NCBI GenBank assembly: GCA_030424545.1
Contig: JAUHWL010000011.1
Location: forward strand, 1 to 64,000
Source: Bacteroidia bacterium
GTDB lineage: Bacteria > Bacteroidota > Bacteroidia > Flavobacteriales > Schleiferiaceae
Reading direction: 5' to 3'
Length of the DNA: 64,000 bases
Shown: in pieces, positions 51,700 through 60,632 of the stretch
Position numbering within the stretch: position 1 is the stretch's first letter
How the letters are laid out: each line of letters opens with the position of its first letter
Program-made: the position numbers and the translations under genes
The notes under the pieces: model-generated
The model's input: only the letters and a program-made list of their open reading frames with translations
Database searches by the model: none
What the model was told of the DNA's origin: nothing

Positions 51700-52467
51700 T
51701 TAAACCGAGCGTTGCCTTACCGCCTCGTACAAAATTACTCCAGCGCTAACGCTTACATTCAAGCTGCCAATTTCACCCATCATCGGGATTTTAGCCAAAT
51801 GATCGCAAACCTTCATTAAGTTTTGGCTTATACCTGTTTCTTCGTTGCCCATAATAATGGCTGTAGGTTTACTGTAATCTGGCGCATAAATGGCGTTGTT
51901 GGTTTTCTCGGTACATCCTACCAATTGCAAGCCCATTTGTTGTAGTAAAAACGCGGCATCGCGTAGATGTGGTGCGCGGCAAATTGGTACGCGCATTAAA
52001 GCGCCAGCACTGGTTTTTACCGCATCGCCATTGATGGCTGCCGCGCCTTGTTCGGGTACAACAATGGCGTGTACTCCGGCACATTCGGCCGTGCGCACTA
52101 TGGCGCCAAAATTTCGTACATCGGTTAAATGGTCTAAAATCATTACCAATGGTACTTGGCCTTTTTCAAAAGCAGCAGTAACTACGTGTTCTAAGTTATC
52201 AAAAGTTATGGGCGATAAAAAAGCAACCACGCCTTGGTGATTTTTTTTGGTTAACCGATCTAGTTTTTCAACCGGAACGGTTTTAACACTCATGCCACGC
52301 GCGCGCAAAGCAGTGCTCAACTCTTGCCACAAATCACCTTTAAGGCCTTTTTGCACAAAAATTTTGTCTAATTCTTTTCCGGCTTCAAGAGCCTCCAATA
52401 CGGGTCTAATACCAAAAATAAGCTGGGCTGCTAACCCTTGTTTGGCGGTCTCTCTCATCTTGTGCAC
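51700..52467 (-). CDS. rlmB: 23S rRNA 2'-O-ribose methyltransferase RlmB (TrmH family)
   Basis: The 255-aa SpoU-class enzyme methylates G2251 in 23S rRNA. Blocks present are FGIRPVLEALEAGKELDKIFV (substrate domain), ILDHLTDVRNFGAIVRTAECAG (motif I), IIMGNEETGIS (motif II) and IPMMGEIGSLNVSVSAGVILYE (motif III, knot). The start region overlaps the GWxTD gene by up to 62 nt; a Met a few codons in is equally possible. Confidence 0.92.
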   Translation of the reverse strand: MHKMRETAKQGLAAQLIFGIRPVLEALEAGKELDKIFVQKGLKGDLWQELSTALRARGMSVKTVPVEKLDRLTKKNHQGVVAFLSPITFDNLEHVVTAAFEKGQVPLVMILDHLTDVRNFGAIVRTAECAGVHAIVVPEQGAAAINGDAVKTSAGALMRVPICRAPHLRDAAFLLQQMGLQLVGCTEKTNNAIYAPDYSKPTAIIMGNEETGISQNLMKVCDHLAKIPMMGEIGSLNVSVSAGVILYEAVRQRSV

Positions 52468-53740
52468 GTTTAATTTCTTTTATGTCAAATACTCGGCCAT
52501 TGCGCCAGCTTTCAATGGCTTGGCTCCAACCGTATCTATATTTACTAGAGCGGTTTAGGGCGTAATCATTATCGGTAAATGGATTTACAAGTTTGGTAAA
52601 TGTAAACACATAACTTAAGCTACTGTTGGGGTCTCCATAAACCCAGGTTTCTTGAAACTCATTTCGAGTAACTTCTGTGGGTGCCCCTAAAATGGTATAA
52701 ACTATTCCTCTATCTGTTTTCCAGCCTTCTAAATAAGATGTAAAGTGCATATTACAGGTTTCTACCCGATTGTAATAAACGCCAACTAATAATTTGCCAC
52801 GGTCTACATTTCCAGCCATTCTCAACCAAAACTTATCAACTTCAAGTTTCATTTCTTGGTCATCTAATTTGCTAATATCTGCGTATTCGCTTTTTGTGGT
52901 GAGGTAGCGCAATGGCGGCCCTAGATTTTGCCTTCTTGTAATAAGTGGATATTCGTTGTAAAAATTAAATAGCGTAAATCCCTGCTTTGTCGTTTCATCT
53001 AGTTGAAAATGATAAAACCCAGATTTTTTTAAAACAAGGGGGGAAGAGGCGTCTACACGAAATGTACTATCTGCCGTATATTTAAAACTAAGCTCTACAT
53101 TGTTGGCATAAGGGGTGGCTGCAAGCGGAAAGTTACGATTGTAATACCGCACTAAAAATTCGGTTTTGCCTGATTGATGGGTTAGAAGAAATGGTGTGTT
53201 AAGGGGGTAATGATTTTGAAAAACAACGCAGTTGCTAGGGGTTGTTAAGAGGAAGTTTTGTCTAGTTTGTTTATCGCTTTTATCAATTGATATAATATCA
53301 ACGTAAGAAAGGTTTCGGTTTAAATCGGTTAATACAACTTCTAGGATGTACTTATTGGCTTCGGAAAAGGTTTTGTAATAAAGACCAAACTTGCTAGTGA
53401 TGATTTCTGTAATTAAGCTAGGTTTTGAATCGACTAAACTAGTAGAGCCAGAATCTATAAGGGTTGTACGCTGATAGTCTGAATAGAGCTTGTATTTAAT
53501 TTTTAAATGAGCCGAATAATGATTGCTTTCTGGATCTCTTACATAAAGTAACTGGTCACTAGAACCTTCAAAAAATACAATGCTAGAATCTACAGCATTG
53601 TTATACACTTTTAATTTTGGTCTAAGAACAATAGCATCTTCTTGATATACATGCGCAAGGTTTAACTGCTCTAAATTCCGGTTACTTGTACAGCTAAGTG
53701 CAATAATTACAAAAAATAATATGTTGGTTATCCACTTCAC
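52406..53740 (-). CDS. GWxTD-domain lipoprotein
   Basis: The 444-aa protein has a lipobox (FFVIIALSCTSN, Cys ~17), a long beta-rich region and the GWxTD-type motif EGWKTDRGIVYTILGAP near 350, followed by ETWVYGDPNSSLSYVFTFTKL. These proteins are widespread in Bacteroidota, with unknown role. Starts 1 nt after rmuC and overlaps rlmB, so rmuC-GWxTD-rlmB are probably one transcript. Confidence 0.88.
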   Translation of the reverse strand: MKWITNILFFVIIALSCTSNRNLEQLNLAHVYQEDAIVLRPKLKVYNNAVDSSIVFFEGSSDQLLYVRDPESNHYSAHLKIKYKLYSDYQRTTLIDSGSTSLVDSKPSLITEIITSKFGLYYKTFSEANKYILEVVLTDLNRNLSYVDIISIDKSDKQTRQNFLLTTPSNCVVFQNHYPLNTPFLLTHQSGKTEFLVRYYNRNFPLAATPYANNVELSFKYTADSTFRVDASSPLVLKKSGFYHFQLDETTKQGFTLFNFYNEYPLITRRQNLGPPLRYLTTKSEYADISKLDDQEMKLEVDKFWLRMAGNVDRGKLLVGVYYNRVETCNMHFTSYLEGWKTDRGIVYTILGAPTEVTRNEFQETWVYGDPNSSLSYVFTFTKLVNPFTDNDYALNRSSKYRYGWSQAIESWRNGRVFDIKEIKRAQDERDRQTRVSSPAYFWY

Positions 53741-55069
53741 TTAGTCTTCTAATTCTGCGTCTGCTTGTGCTTTATCAATTAACTTCTTATCTAACTGTTT
53801 TGTTGTTTTTAGGCCTAATTTTCTTAACGATTCTGTTCTGTTTATCAAGTTTCCATTGCCCGAATAAAGCTTGTTCATGGCCTTTTCATAAGATCCTTTT
53901 GCCGTATCCATTTGTCGGCCTAACGAAATTAAATCTTCGCTAAAGGCAACAAATTTATCATAAAGCAATCCACCTTGTCTGGCAATCTCAATGGCGTTTT
54001 GTGTTTGTTTTTCTTGTTTCCAAATGCTGGCAATGGTACGCAATGTTGCCAAAAGGGTAGAGGTAGAAACAATAACTACATTCTTGTCAAACGCATCTTG
54101 AAAGAGCGCGTTGTCTGCTTGCACCGCTGCCGTAAAAGCCCCTTCTATGGGTATAAAAAGCAACACAAAATCTAACCCATCAACCCCATATAAGTTCTGA
54201 TAATTTTTTTCACTGAGGCCTTTTACGTGTTGTTTTATAGAAAGCAAATGTTGTTTTAAGGCAGCCTGTTGCTCATCTAAATCTTCCGAATTGGCAAAAC
54301 GCTCGTACGCAACCAATGATACTTTAGAATCTACAATTACGTTTTTTTCTTCGGGCAATCTAATAATGACATCAGGCTGATAGCGCTTGCCATCTTCTGT
54401 AGTTAACGAGTTCTGAACGAAATATTCGCTGTTTTTTACAAGTCCACTTTTTTCTAAAATACGCTCTAAAATTACTTCGCCCCAATTGCCTTGCGTTTTT
54501 ACATCGCCTTTTAGCGCTTTGGTGAGGTTGGTAGCCTCCTTGCTTAAACGCTCGTTTAAATCCATAAGGCCTTTTACTTCGGTTTTTAGACTTATGGTAT
54601 CTTTTTGTCCTTTCTCGTAGGTTTCTTCTACCTTTTTTTCAAAGCTTTCTAGTTTGTCTTTAAACGGAGAAAGAATAATGCTGATTTGCTCTTTGTTTTG
54701 CTGTTTAAACGTTTGGCTGTTTTTATCTAAAATATCTTGCGCCAAAACCTTAAAATCGTTTTTAAAGGTTTCTTGCAGTTTTTCTAATTCTTCTTTTTGC
54801 TCGGTTAGTTTAGTTTCTAAACCACGATGCTTTTCTTCCCAAGCAGCCAATTCTGCACTTAGCTCATTAATGCGTCTTTCTGCATTTTGCTTGCCGTTTT
54901 CGGTTTCCTGCAAGCGTTGTTGCACATCTGTAAAACGCTCTTTTGCAACATATTTTAAGTCTATTTCATTTTGTTCTATGGTGTTAGATTTAGATTTGTT
55001 TTTTCCAAATAACCAACCAATTACACCACCCAGCAATACACCAAGAAATAGAAATACTATGTCCATCAA
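53741..55069 (-). CDS. rmuC: DNA recombination protein RmuC
   Basis: The 442-aa protein has an N-terminal membrane anchor (IVFLFLGVLLGGVIGWLFG), a coiled coil (~35-150) and the RmuC nuclease-like domain (KGDVKTQGNWGEVILERILEKSGL, YQPDVIIRLPEEKNVIVDSKVSL with catalytic Asp/Asp-x-Lys, FVLLFIPIEGAF). It limits DNA inversions and may act on structured DNA. Confidence 0.93.
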   Translation of the reverse strand: MMDIVFLFLGVLLGGVIGWLFGKNKSKSNTIEQNEIDLKYVAKERFTDVQQRLQETENGKQNAERRINELSAELAAWEEKHRGLETKLTEQKEELEKLQETFKNDFKVLAQDILDKNSQTFKQQNKEQISIILSPFKDKLESFEKKVEETYEKGQKDTISLKTEVKGLMDLNERLSKEATNLTKALKGDVKTQGNWGEVILERILEKSGLVKNSEYFVQNSLTTEDGKRYQPDVIIRLPEEKNVIVDSKVSLVAYERFANSEDLDEQQAALKQHLLSIKQHVKGLSEKNYQNLYGVDGLDFVLLFIPIEGAFTAAVQADNALFQDAFDKNVVIVSTSTLLATLRTIASIWKQEKQTQNAIEIARQGGLLYDKFVAFSEDLISLGRQMDTAKGSYEKAMNKLYSGNGNLINRTESLRKLGLKTTKQLDKKLIDKAQADAELED

Positions 55070-55187
55070 AAAAAAAATTAATAAGGCTCAAAAATAAGGC
55101 AATGAAATAGGAATTGCTTAAAACAAAATTGATTTTATACCCACAAAATTGAGGATTACCTTTAATTTGTGTAAAGCAAAAAATTTC

Positions 55188-56090
55188 ATGTTTGATATTG
55201 TAATTCTTACAGAAAGACGTTATGTAAATCCACCAGAAATAACGCCATATATAAAAAATGTATTGGCAGAGGATAGGATGCTCATGGATGCGCTTGAAGC
55301 CAAAGGGTTACGGGTTTTAAAATTGTCTTGGGATGACGAAAACTTTGATTGGAACCAAACCAAATACGCCCTTTTTAGAACCACGTGGGATTATTTCAAT
55401 CGGTTTTCTGAGTTTAAACCTTGGTTTGATCAAACCAAAACCAAAACTATTTTTATAAACCCCGCAGAACTAATAGAGTGGAATTTAGACAAACATTATT
55501 TGCAAGATTGTGCTAAGGGTGGAGTACACATTCCGCCAACTGTATTTATTGAGCAAGGTGATAAGCGACCGTTTCAAGACATATGCAATGCGCTAAATTG
55601 GTCAGAATTAATTCTAAAACCTTGTGTATCGGGAAGTGGGAGGCATACGTATAAAATTAAACCCGCTGAAGTGGAGAAATATGTTACCATCTTTAGCGAA
55701 ATCATTGCCCAGGAAAGCATGATGCTACAGGAGTTTCAGCACCAAATAAAAACAAAAGGTGAAATTTCTTTGATGATGTTTGGAGGAGAATGTAGCCATG
55801 CTGTTTTAAAAAAAGCTAAGCCCGGTGATTTTCGGGTGCAGGATGATTTTGGCGGAACGGTGCATAATTATAAAGCAAACGAAAATGAAATTGCGTTTGC
55901 CAAAAAAGCGCTTAAGGTTTGTAACCCAAAACCGTTATATGCCCGCATAGATATTTTTTGGGACAACAACGATAATCTTTGTCTGGGCGAGTTAGAATTA
56001 ATAGAACCTGAGTTGTGGTTACGTATGAGTAGAGATGCTGCATTGTTGTTTGCGGAGAAGATTGAGAAGTTTGTTAAAAGCAATGTTTGA
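55188..56090 (+). CDS. ATP-grasp domain protein
   Basis: The frame extends to 55149 with a TTG, but the ATG at 55188 (MFDIVILTERRY) is the natural start, giving 300 aa. ATP-grasp features are NLDKHYLQDCAKGGVHIPPT, ELILKPCVSGSGRHTYKI, LQEFQHQIKTKGEISLMMFGG and ARIDIFWDNNDNLCLGELELIEPELWL. It should ligate a carboxylate to an amine or thiol, like RimK or glutathione-synthetase relatives; the substrate is unknown. No partner gene nearby. Confidence 0.8.
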   Translation: MFDIVILTERRYVNPPEITPYIKNVLAEDRMLMDALEAKGLRVLKLSWDDENFDWNQTKYALFRTTWDYFNRFSEFKPWFDQTKTKTIFINPAELIEWNLDKHYLQDCAKGGVHIPPTVFIEQGDKRPFQDICNALNWSELILKPCVSGSGRHTYKIKPAEVEKYVTIFSEIIAQESMMLQEFQHQIKTKGEISLMMFGGECSHAVLKKAKPGDFRVQDDFGGTVHNYKANENEIAFAKKALKVCNPKPLYARIDIFWDNNDNLCLGELELIEPELWLRMSRDAALLFAEKIEKFVKSNV

Positions 56091-56153
56091 GATTAGGTTT
56101 ATTTATCCAATAATTCTTGTACTTTAAAATTTCCAAATCAATAAGTATTTTTC

Positions 56154-57746
56154 ATGCATAAGTTTACCAACAAACGTTTGGCATTTTTAGGTATAATTTT
56201 ACCTGTTTTATGTTGCTTTAACCCTACGTATGCGCAAATATTTACGCGCACAGAATTACCTACGTTGCTCACTACCCCTTGGGAAATTACCTACGGCAGC
56301 GATGGCTATTTATGGTTAACCGAGGCTGGCGGAAATGTAGTTCGAGTTGATCCAACCACGGGCAACAAAACGGTTGTGTTTACCGCTTCTGATTTTTTTG
56401 CAGGCTCACCGTTAGAAAACAATCCATTGTGCCACAATCCGCCTATTGGTCAAGGTACATTGGGGTTGGCTTTGCATCCTAATTTTTCAAATCCCGCAAC
56501 TTCATTTATATATTTTGTGTATTCGTATAACAGCGGAACATCAGCTGTGCCAGCAACAAAATTTCGCATTAAACGGTTAAAATGGGATGCAATAACTGAA
56601 TCTGTAGTGGCCGATACAAATATTGTAAACAACATTTCTAATGGCTACGATCATTGGGGAGGACGTTTAATTTCGGGCATTCAAAATAATGTTCCGTATT
56701 TGTTTTTATCGGTAGGTGATAATGGAATTTCTGAAGAAAATGCGCCCACTTGCTACAATCCACAAAGTAGCAATCCCAACAATTTTGCACAAGACCCAAC
56801 AACCATGAACGGGAAAATTCATCGTTTTAAAATGGATGGTTCTATTCCCGCAGATAACCCCATTGCTGGAAACTCGTTTTACACGCGTGGTCACCGAAAC
56901 CCTCAAGGATTGATGTACAACCAAGCACAAGAAATTTTGTATGATGTAGAACATGGCGATCGTACGGATGATGAAATAAATATGCTTTTTAAAGGCATGA
57001 ATTACGGCTGGAAGAACGTACGTGGATACAGAAATGACAATAGTTTTCCGGGCGAAAATGCTTTTGCCAATAATTATATTCCAAACAATGCAATTGCCAA
57101 CGATTCATTGGTTGACCCCATTTTTGCATGGTGTACTTCGGCCCCTAGCGGCAATAATTATTTAGATTGGTGTACAGTGGCCCCTTCGGGTGGTGAGTAT
57201 TATGGAAGTTCTGGTATTGCCCAGTGGACAAACAGTTTGTTGGTGGTTACCTTGAAAAACGGAACGAATACTGATAGCGAATTGTTTCAACTAAAGCTTG
57301 ATGCTGATGGGAAAATGCTTCCAAGTACTCCTGCCAATGAAAACCCCAAACGCTATTTTGGTGCAGATACTTTACTTAATGGTAGGTTACGAGATTTGGC
57401 CATTTCGCCCGATGGAAGAAAAATTTACATTGTAAATAATGGTGGAGCCAACCGTGACAAAATAATTGTTTATTCGCTAGATACCACAGGTTTCAGTATT
57501 CCACAAAACAATTTAGCTACCATTGAAATCTTTCCAAATCCTACCTCCACAACGCTGAAATTAAAAAACGTTGAAAATTTTAAAGATTTCCTACAGTTAA
57601 AAATCACGACTATTTTGGGGCAAACTGTGTTGGAAGAAAATCAACTATTAACCGAAATCCCTGTATACTCCCTGAGCAAAGGCGTCTATTTTTTAACACT
57701 TAATTTTAGTAGTGGCACTCGTATTATAAAATTTGTTAAAGAATAA
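56154..57746 (+). CDS. PQQ-dependent sugar dehydrogenase-like T9SS protein
   Basis: The 530-aa protein has a signal peptide ending NPTYAQ and a soluble-glucose-dehydrogenase propeller (PWEITYGSDGYLWLTEAGG, GQGTLGLALHPNFSN, GHRNPQGLMYNQAQEILYDVEHGDRTDDEINML, NYGWKNVRGY). A type A sorting domain ends it (IEIFPNPTSTTLKL ... SKGVYFLTLNFSSGTRIIKFVKE). PQQ and Ca ligands of GDH-B seem only partly kept, so a different sugar or cofactor use is possible. Confidence 0.87.
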   Translation: MHKFTNKRLAFLGIILPVLCCFNPTYAQIFTRTELPTLLTTPWEITYGSDGYLWLTEAGGNVVRVDPTTGNKTVVFTASDFFAGSPLENNPLCHNPPIGQGTLGLALHPNFSNPATSFIYFVYSYNSGTSAVPATKFRIKRLKWDAITESVVADTNIVNNISNGYDHWGGRLISGIQNNVPYLFLSVGDNGISEENAPTCYNPQSSNPNNFAQDPTTMNGKIHRFKMDGSIPADNPIAGNSFYTRGHRNPQGLMYNQAQEILYDVEHGDRTDDEINMLFKGMNYGWKNVRGYRNDNSFPGENAFANNYIPNNAIANDSLVDPIFAWCTSAPSGNNYLDWCTVAPSGGEYYGSSGIAQWTNSLLVVTLKNGTNTDSELFQLKLDADGKMLPSTPANENPKRYFGADTLLNGRLRDLAISPDGRKIYIVNNGGANRDKIIVYSLDTTGFSIPQNNLATIEIFPNPTSTTLKLKNVENFKDFLQLKITTILGQTVLEENQLLTEIPVYSLSKGVYFLTLNFSSGTRIIKFVKE

Positions 57747-57779
57747 GGCAAATTTTGTTTAGCGAATAAAAGGTTGAAT

Positions 57780-59279
57780 TTACATCCACTCTTTATTACT
57801 GCTTTCTACCGCGTAAAGCAATTTATTGGCCAACTCAAAACCATCTTTTTCTTTGATGTAGGGGATGCTTAAATTACCTGAGGCGGTATACACTTTTATA
57901 CTCACCAATTTTCTTTGTTTCTGAAAAACACTTTGGTTTACCGCCACATTTTGCACTTTAAATGTTTTAAGCAATACCTGCTCTGGAAAAACAAATCCTT
58001 TGTTTATTACCAACAAATCAGTGCTTAATTGGGCCTTGAAATGTTGCACGTATTTATACACAAAAAATACTGCGGTAACTGCAAGGGCGCATAGGGCAGA
58101 GGCAACTAAAATTTCGCCTGTAAAAAATGCAATGCACGTTAGTAGCAACGGTATGCCCACAAAAAATAGAAATAACCTCACCAGCCAAAAATTATCTGGT
58201 TTAATTTCTTTCTGGTTTACCGCGGTGTTATATTCGGGGTAGAAGGCATTTTGCACGGTTTCTTGTTGATGTTTTTTACATCCCGGAACACGAACCGTTT
58301 TTTTTCTGCTTACTTCGGCACTGGCTGCTTGGTAAATGGCCAAACTTTTAAAACCTATTAGTTTTCGCAATGGATTTGATTTCCACTTGATGTATTGGAT
58401 TTTGTTTACCGGAATAAAGTTTTCTTCTTTTTTAAGTAATCCTGAACTCACGCTTAGCCCCGATTTTTTAAGCGAAACGGTTAAATCAAAATAAAGCATG
58501 AATACTGCCCAAACGCTAAAAGCAATAGAAATAAGAAAGAATACCAAAACAAACAGCGGAATAATAACCGCTAAAAAAGTAAATACTTGTTTAAAAACGC
58601 TTTCTTCTTCGTATCCAAAAATTTCAGAAAATTGAGTGGTATACCCGAAAAATATACCCAAGATGATTAAACTTGATTTAAAATGATTCTCGGTTAATCC
58701 CACTTTGAGAATATCCAAAAAACCCAATTTCATTAGAATTTTTTCTTCTTCTACCGAGGTTGTTTTTGCAATAGTATCTTGATTGCCCTCTGTTTGTTCT
58801 CCAACATATTCATCGGCTTTTAACGCCAACAAATGTGTTTTTAATGCGGTTGCATATTCATATTTAAGGGCGGGAATTTCGGCTTCTTTTTTTGCCGAAC
58901 CAGCAGTATCTAGCTGCAATGCGGCCAACCCCAAAATCTGTTGAACAATGTTGCGTTTTATATGCACGGTTTGGATGCGTTCTAGCGGAATTAACGATTC
59001 TTCTTTGCGCAGCACGCCTTGCTTAATCACGAATTTATCGGCTTTGATATGAAAAAAATAGTTTTTCCAGGATAGGTAACTCCAAACCGCACCAAAGGCC
59101 AAAACCACAGCAGCAAACACGCCAAACATCCAAAATTCTAGATGTTCGTTTTTACCTTGAAAAAAAGGGATTAGACCATAAATCAGAACTTGTCCCCATT
59201 TTTTTAGTCCCTGCAAAAAAATAATGATTAGCCCTAAAGGTGCTAGCTTCCTTGGTGTGCTCAGGTCAGCTATCTGCAT
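57780..59279 (-). CDS. Bacterial PH-domain membrane protein (YdbT-like)
   Basis: The 499-aa protein has several membrane helices and three bPH2 (YdbS/YdbT) domains: FVIKQGVLRKEESLIPLERIQTVHIKRN, LSVSSGLLKKEENFIPVNKIQYIKWKSNPLRK and LLVINKGFVFPEQVLLKTFKVQNVAVNQS. Overlaps its single-domain neighbour by 14 nt. Function is not established; it may act at the membrane. Confidence 0.88.
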   Translation of the reverse strand: MQIADLSTPRKLAPLGLIIIFLQGLKKWGQVLIYGLIPFFQGKNEHLEFWMFGVFAAVVLAFGAVWSYLSWKNYFFHIKADKFVIKQGVLRKEESLIPLERIQTVHIKRNIVQQILGLAALQLDTAGSAKKEAEIPALKYEYATALKTHLLALKADEYVGEQTEGNQDTIAKTTSVEEEKILMKLGFLDILKVGLTENHFKSSLIILGIFFGYTTQFSEIFGYEEESVFKQVFTFLAVIIPLFVLVFFLISIAFSVWAVFMLYFDLTVSLKKSGLSVSSGLLKKEENFIPVNKIQYIKWKSNPLRKLIGFKSLAIYQAASAEVSRKKTVRVPGCKKHQQETVQNAFYPEYNTAVNQKEIKPDNFWLVRLFLFFVGIPLLLTCIAFFTGEILVASALCALAVTAVFFVYKYVQHFKAQLSTDLLVINKGFVFPEQVLLKTFKVQNVAVNQSVFQKQRKLVSIKVYTASGNLSIPYIKEKDGFELANKLLYAVESSNKEWM

Positions 59280-59790
59280 CTTTTTCTATTTTAGAATTGA
59301 TGTATTCACGGATGTTCTCAGCTATTTCTACTGTTAATCCGGGAATGGTAACATCGCTGCTGCTGCCACCGGCCGTATAAATTTTTACAGACGAAAGCCC
59401 AAACATTCGGTCCATGGGGCCGCGCACCAACTCGCTGTGCTGGATGCGCGAAAGCGGTACCGTTGTAATTTTATGAAAGATTAATCCCCTTTGGTAGCTG
59501 ATGTCTTTTTCGCGCAGCGCAAAACCTTTTTTAAAAAAACCGAAATACCCTACAAGCATAAACAAGAGGATGATTATAGCCCCACCAATAGAAGATGCCC
59601 AAATAATTTGCGGTATTCTTTCTAAGTTTTTTAAGGTGAAAATCACCAAAAAACCAGCAAACCCCAACGATAAAATAATTCTGAAAATTAAAATTTGCGT
59701 TAGCAGTTTTCGGTTTAAACGGGTAAACGTTAAATCTTCTATTTTGGGCAAATCTGCTGAGGCTATTTGCGCGTTGCTAAATTCTTGCAT
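59266..59790 (-). CDS. Bacterial PH-domain membrane protein (YdbS-like)
   Basis: The 174-aa protein has two membrane helices (~30-80) and one bPH2 domain (YQRGLIFHKITTVPLSRIQHSELVRGPMDRMFGL). Shares one base with the menB stop and overlaps the YdbT-like gene, so both PH genes are at the tail of the menaquinone operon. Confidence 0.88.
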   Translation of the reverse strand: MQEFSNAQIASADLPKIEDLTFTRLNRKLLTQILIFRIILSLGFAGFLVIFTLKNLERIPQIIWASSIGGAIIILLFMLVGYFGFFKKGFALREKDISYQRGLIFHKITTVPLSRIQHSELVRGPMDRMFGLSSVKIYTAGGSSSDVTIPGLTVEIAENIREYINSKIEKDADS

Positions 59791-60632
59791 TATGGAAATT
59801 TTGGAAATTTAGAAAAGTCGCGTTTGCGTTTTTCGAGAAATGCGTTGCGCCCTTCTTCGGCTTCGTCTGTGCCGTAGGCCAAGCGCGTGGCTTCGCCTGC
59901 GTACACTTGTTGGCCCACCAAACCGTCATCAATTAAATTGAAACCAAATTTGAGCATTTTTATGGCCGTTGGACTTTTGGTCATAATTTCTTGTGCCCAT
60001 TCAAAAGCGGTATTTTCAAGTTCATCATGCGGCACCACTTTATTAATCATGCCCATCTCAAACGCTTCTTGTGCCGAATAATCTAATCCGAGAAAGAAAA
60101 TTTCGCGTGCGCGTTTTTGGCCCACTTGACGTGCCAAATATGCCGATCCGAAACCGCCATCAAAGCTGGCTACATCGGCATCTGTTTGTTTGAAAATGGC
60201 GTGTTCTTTACTGGCCAAAGTTAAATCGCAAACCACGTGCAAACTGTGGCCACCACCCACGCACCAGCCCGGCACAACGGCAATTACCACTTTATTCATA
60301 AATCTGATTTGGCGCTGCACATCTAAAATATTAAACTTGTTGTTGCCGTTGGCATATCGGTAACCGCGTTTATCGCGCACGCGCTGGTCTCCACCGCTGC
60401 AAAACGCCCAACCGCCATCTTTTGGCGAAGGCCCTTCTCCGGTAATTAGCACCACGCCCACTTCTTGACTTTCGTGACTGATGATGAGTGCATCCAACAT
60501 TTCATCTACCGTTTTTGGCGTAAATGCGTTGCGCACTTCCGGACGGTTAATCGCGATTCTCGCAACGCCATCGGCAATTTTAAAGGTAATTTCTTCGTAT
60601 TCTTTTGCTGTTTGCCAGTTAATATTTGCCAT
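59790..60632 (-). CDS. menB: 1,4-dihydroxy-2-naphthoyl-CoA synthase
   Basis: The 280-aa crotonase-family enzyme closes the second ring of menaquinone. Blocks present are ARIAINRPEVRNAFTP, FCSGGDQRVRDKRGY (oxyanion hole), VPGWCVGGGHSLHVVCDLTLAS, SFDGGFGSAYLARQVGQKRARE and the C-terminal FLEKRKRDFSKFP. Overlaps menD by 14 nt. Confidence 0.97.
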   Translation of the reverse strand: MANINWQTAKEYEEITFKIADGVARIAINRPEVRNAFTPKTVDEMLDALIISHESQEVGVVLITGEGPSPKDGGWAFCSGGDQRVRDKRGYRYANGNNKFNILDVQRQIRFMNKVVIAVVPGWCVGGGHSLHVVCDLTLASKEHAIFKQTDADVASFDGGFGSAYLARQVGQKRAREIFFLGLDYSAQEAFEMGMINKVVPHDELENTAFEWAQEIMTKSPTAIKMLKFGFNLIDDGLVGQQVYAGEATRLAYGTDEAEEGRNAFLEKRKRDFSKFPKFP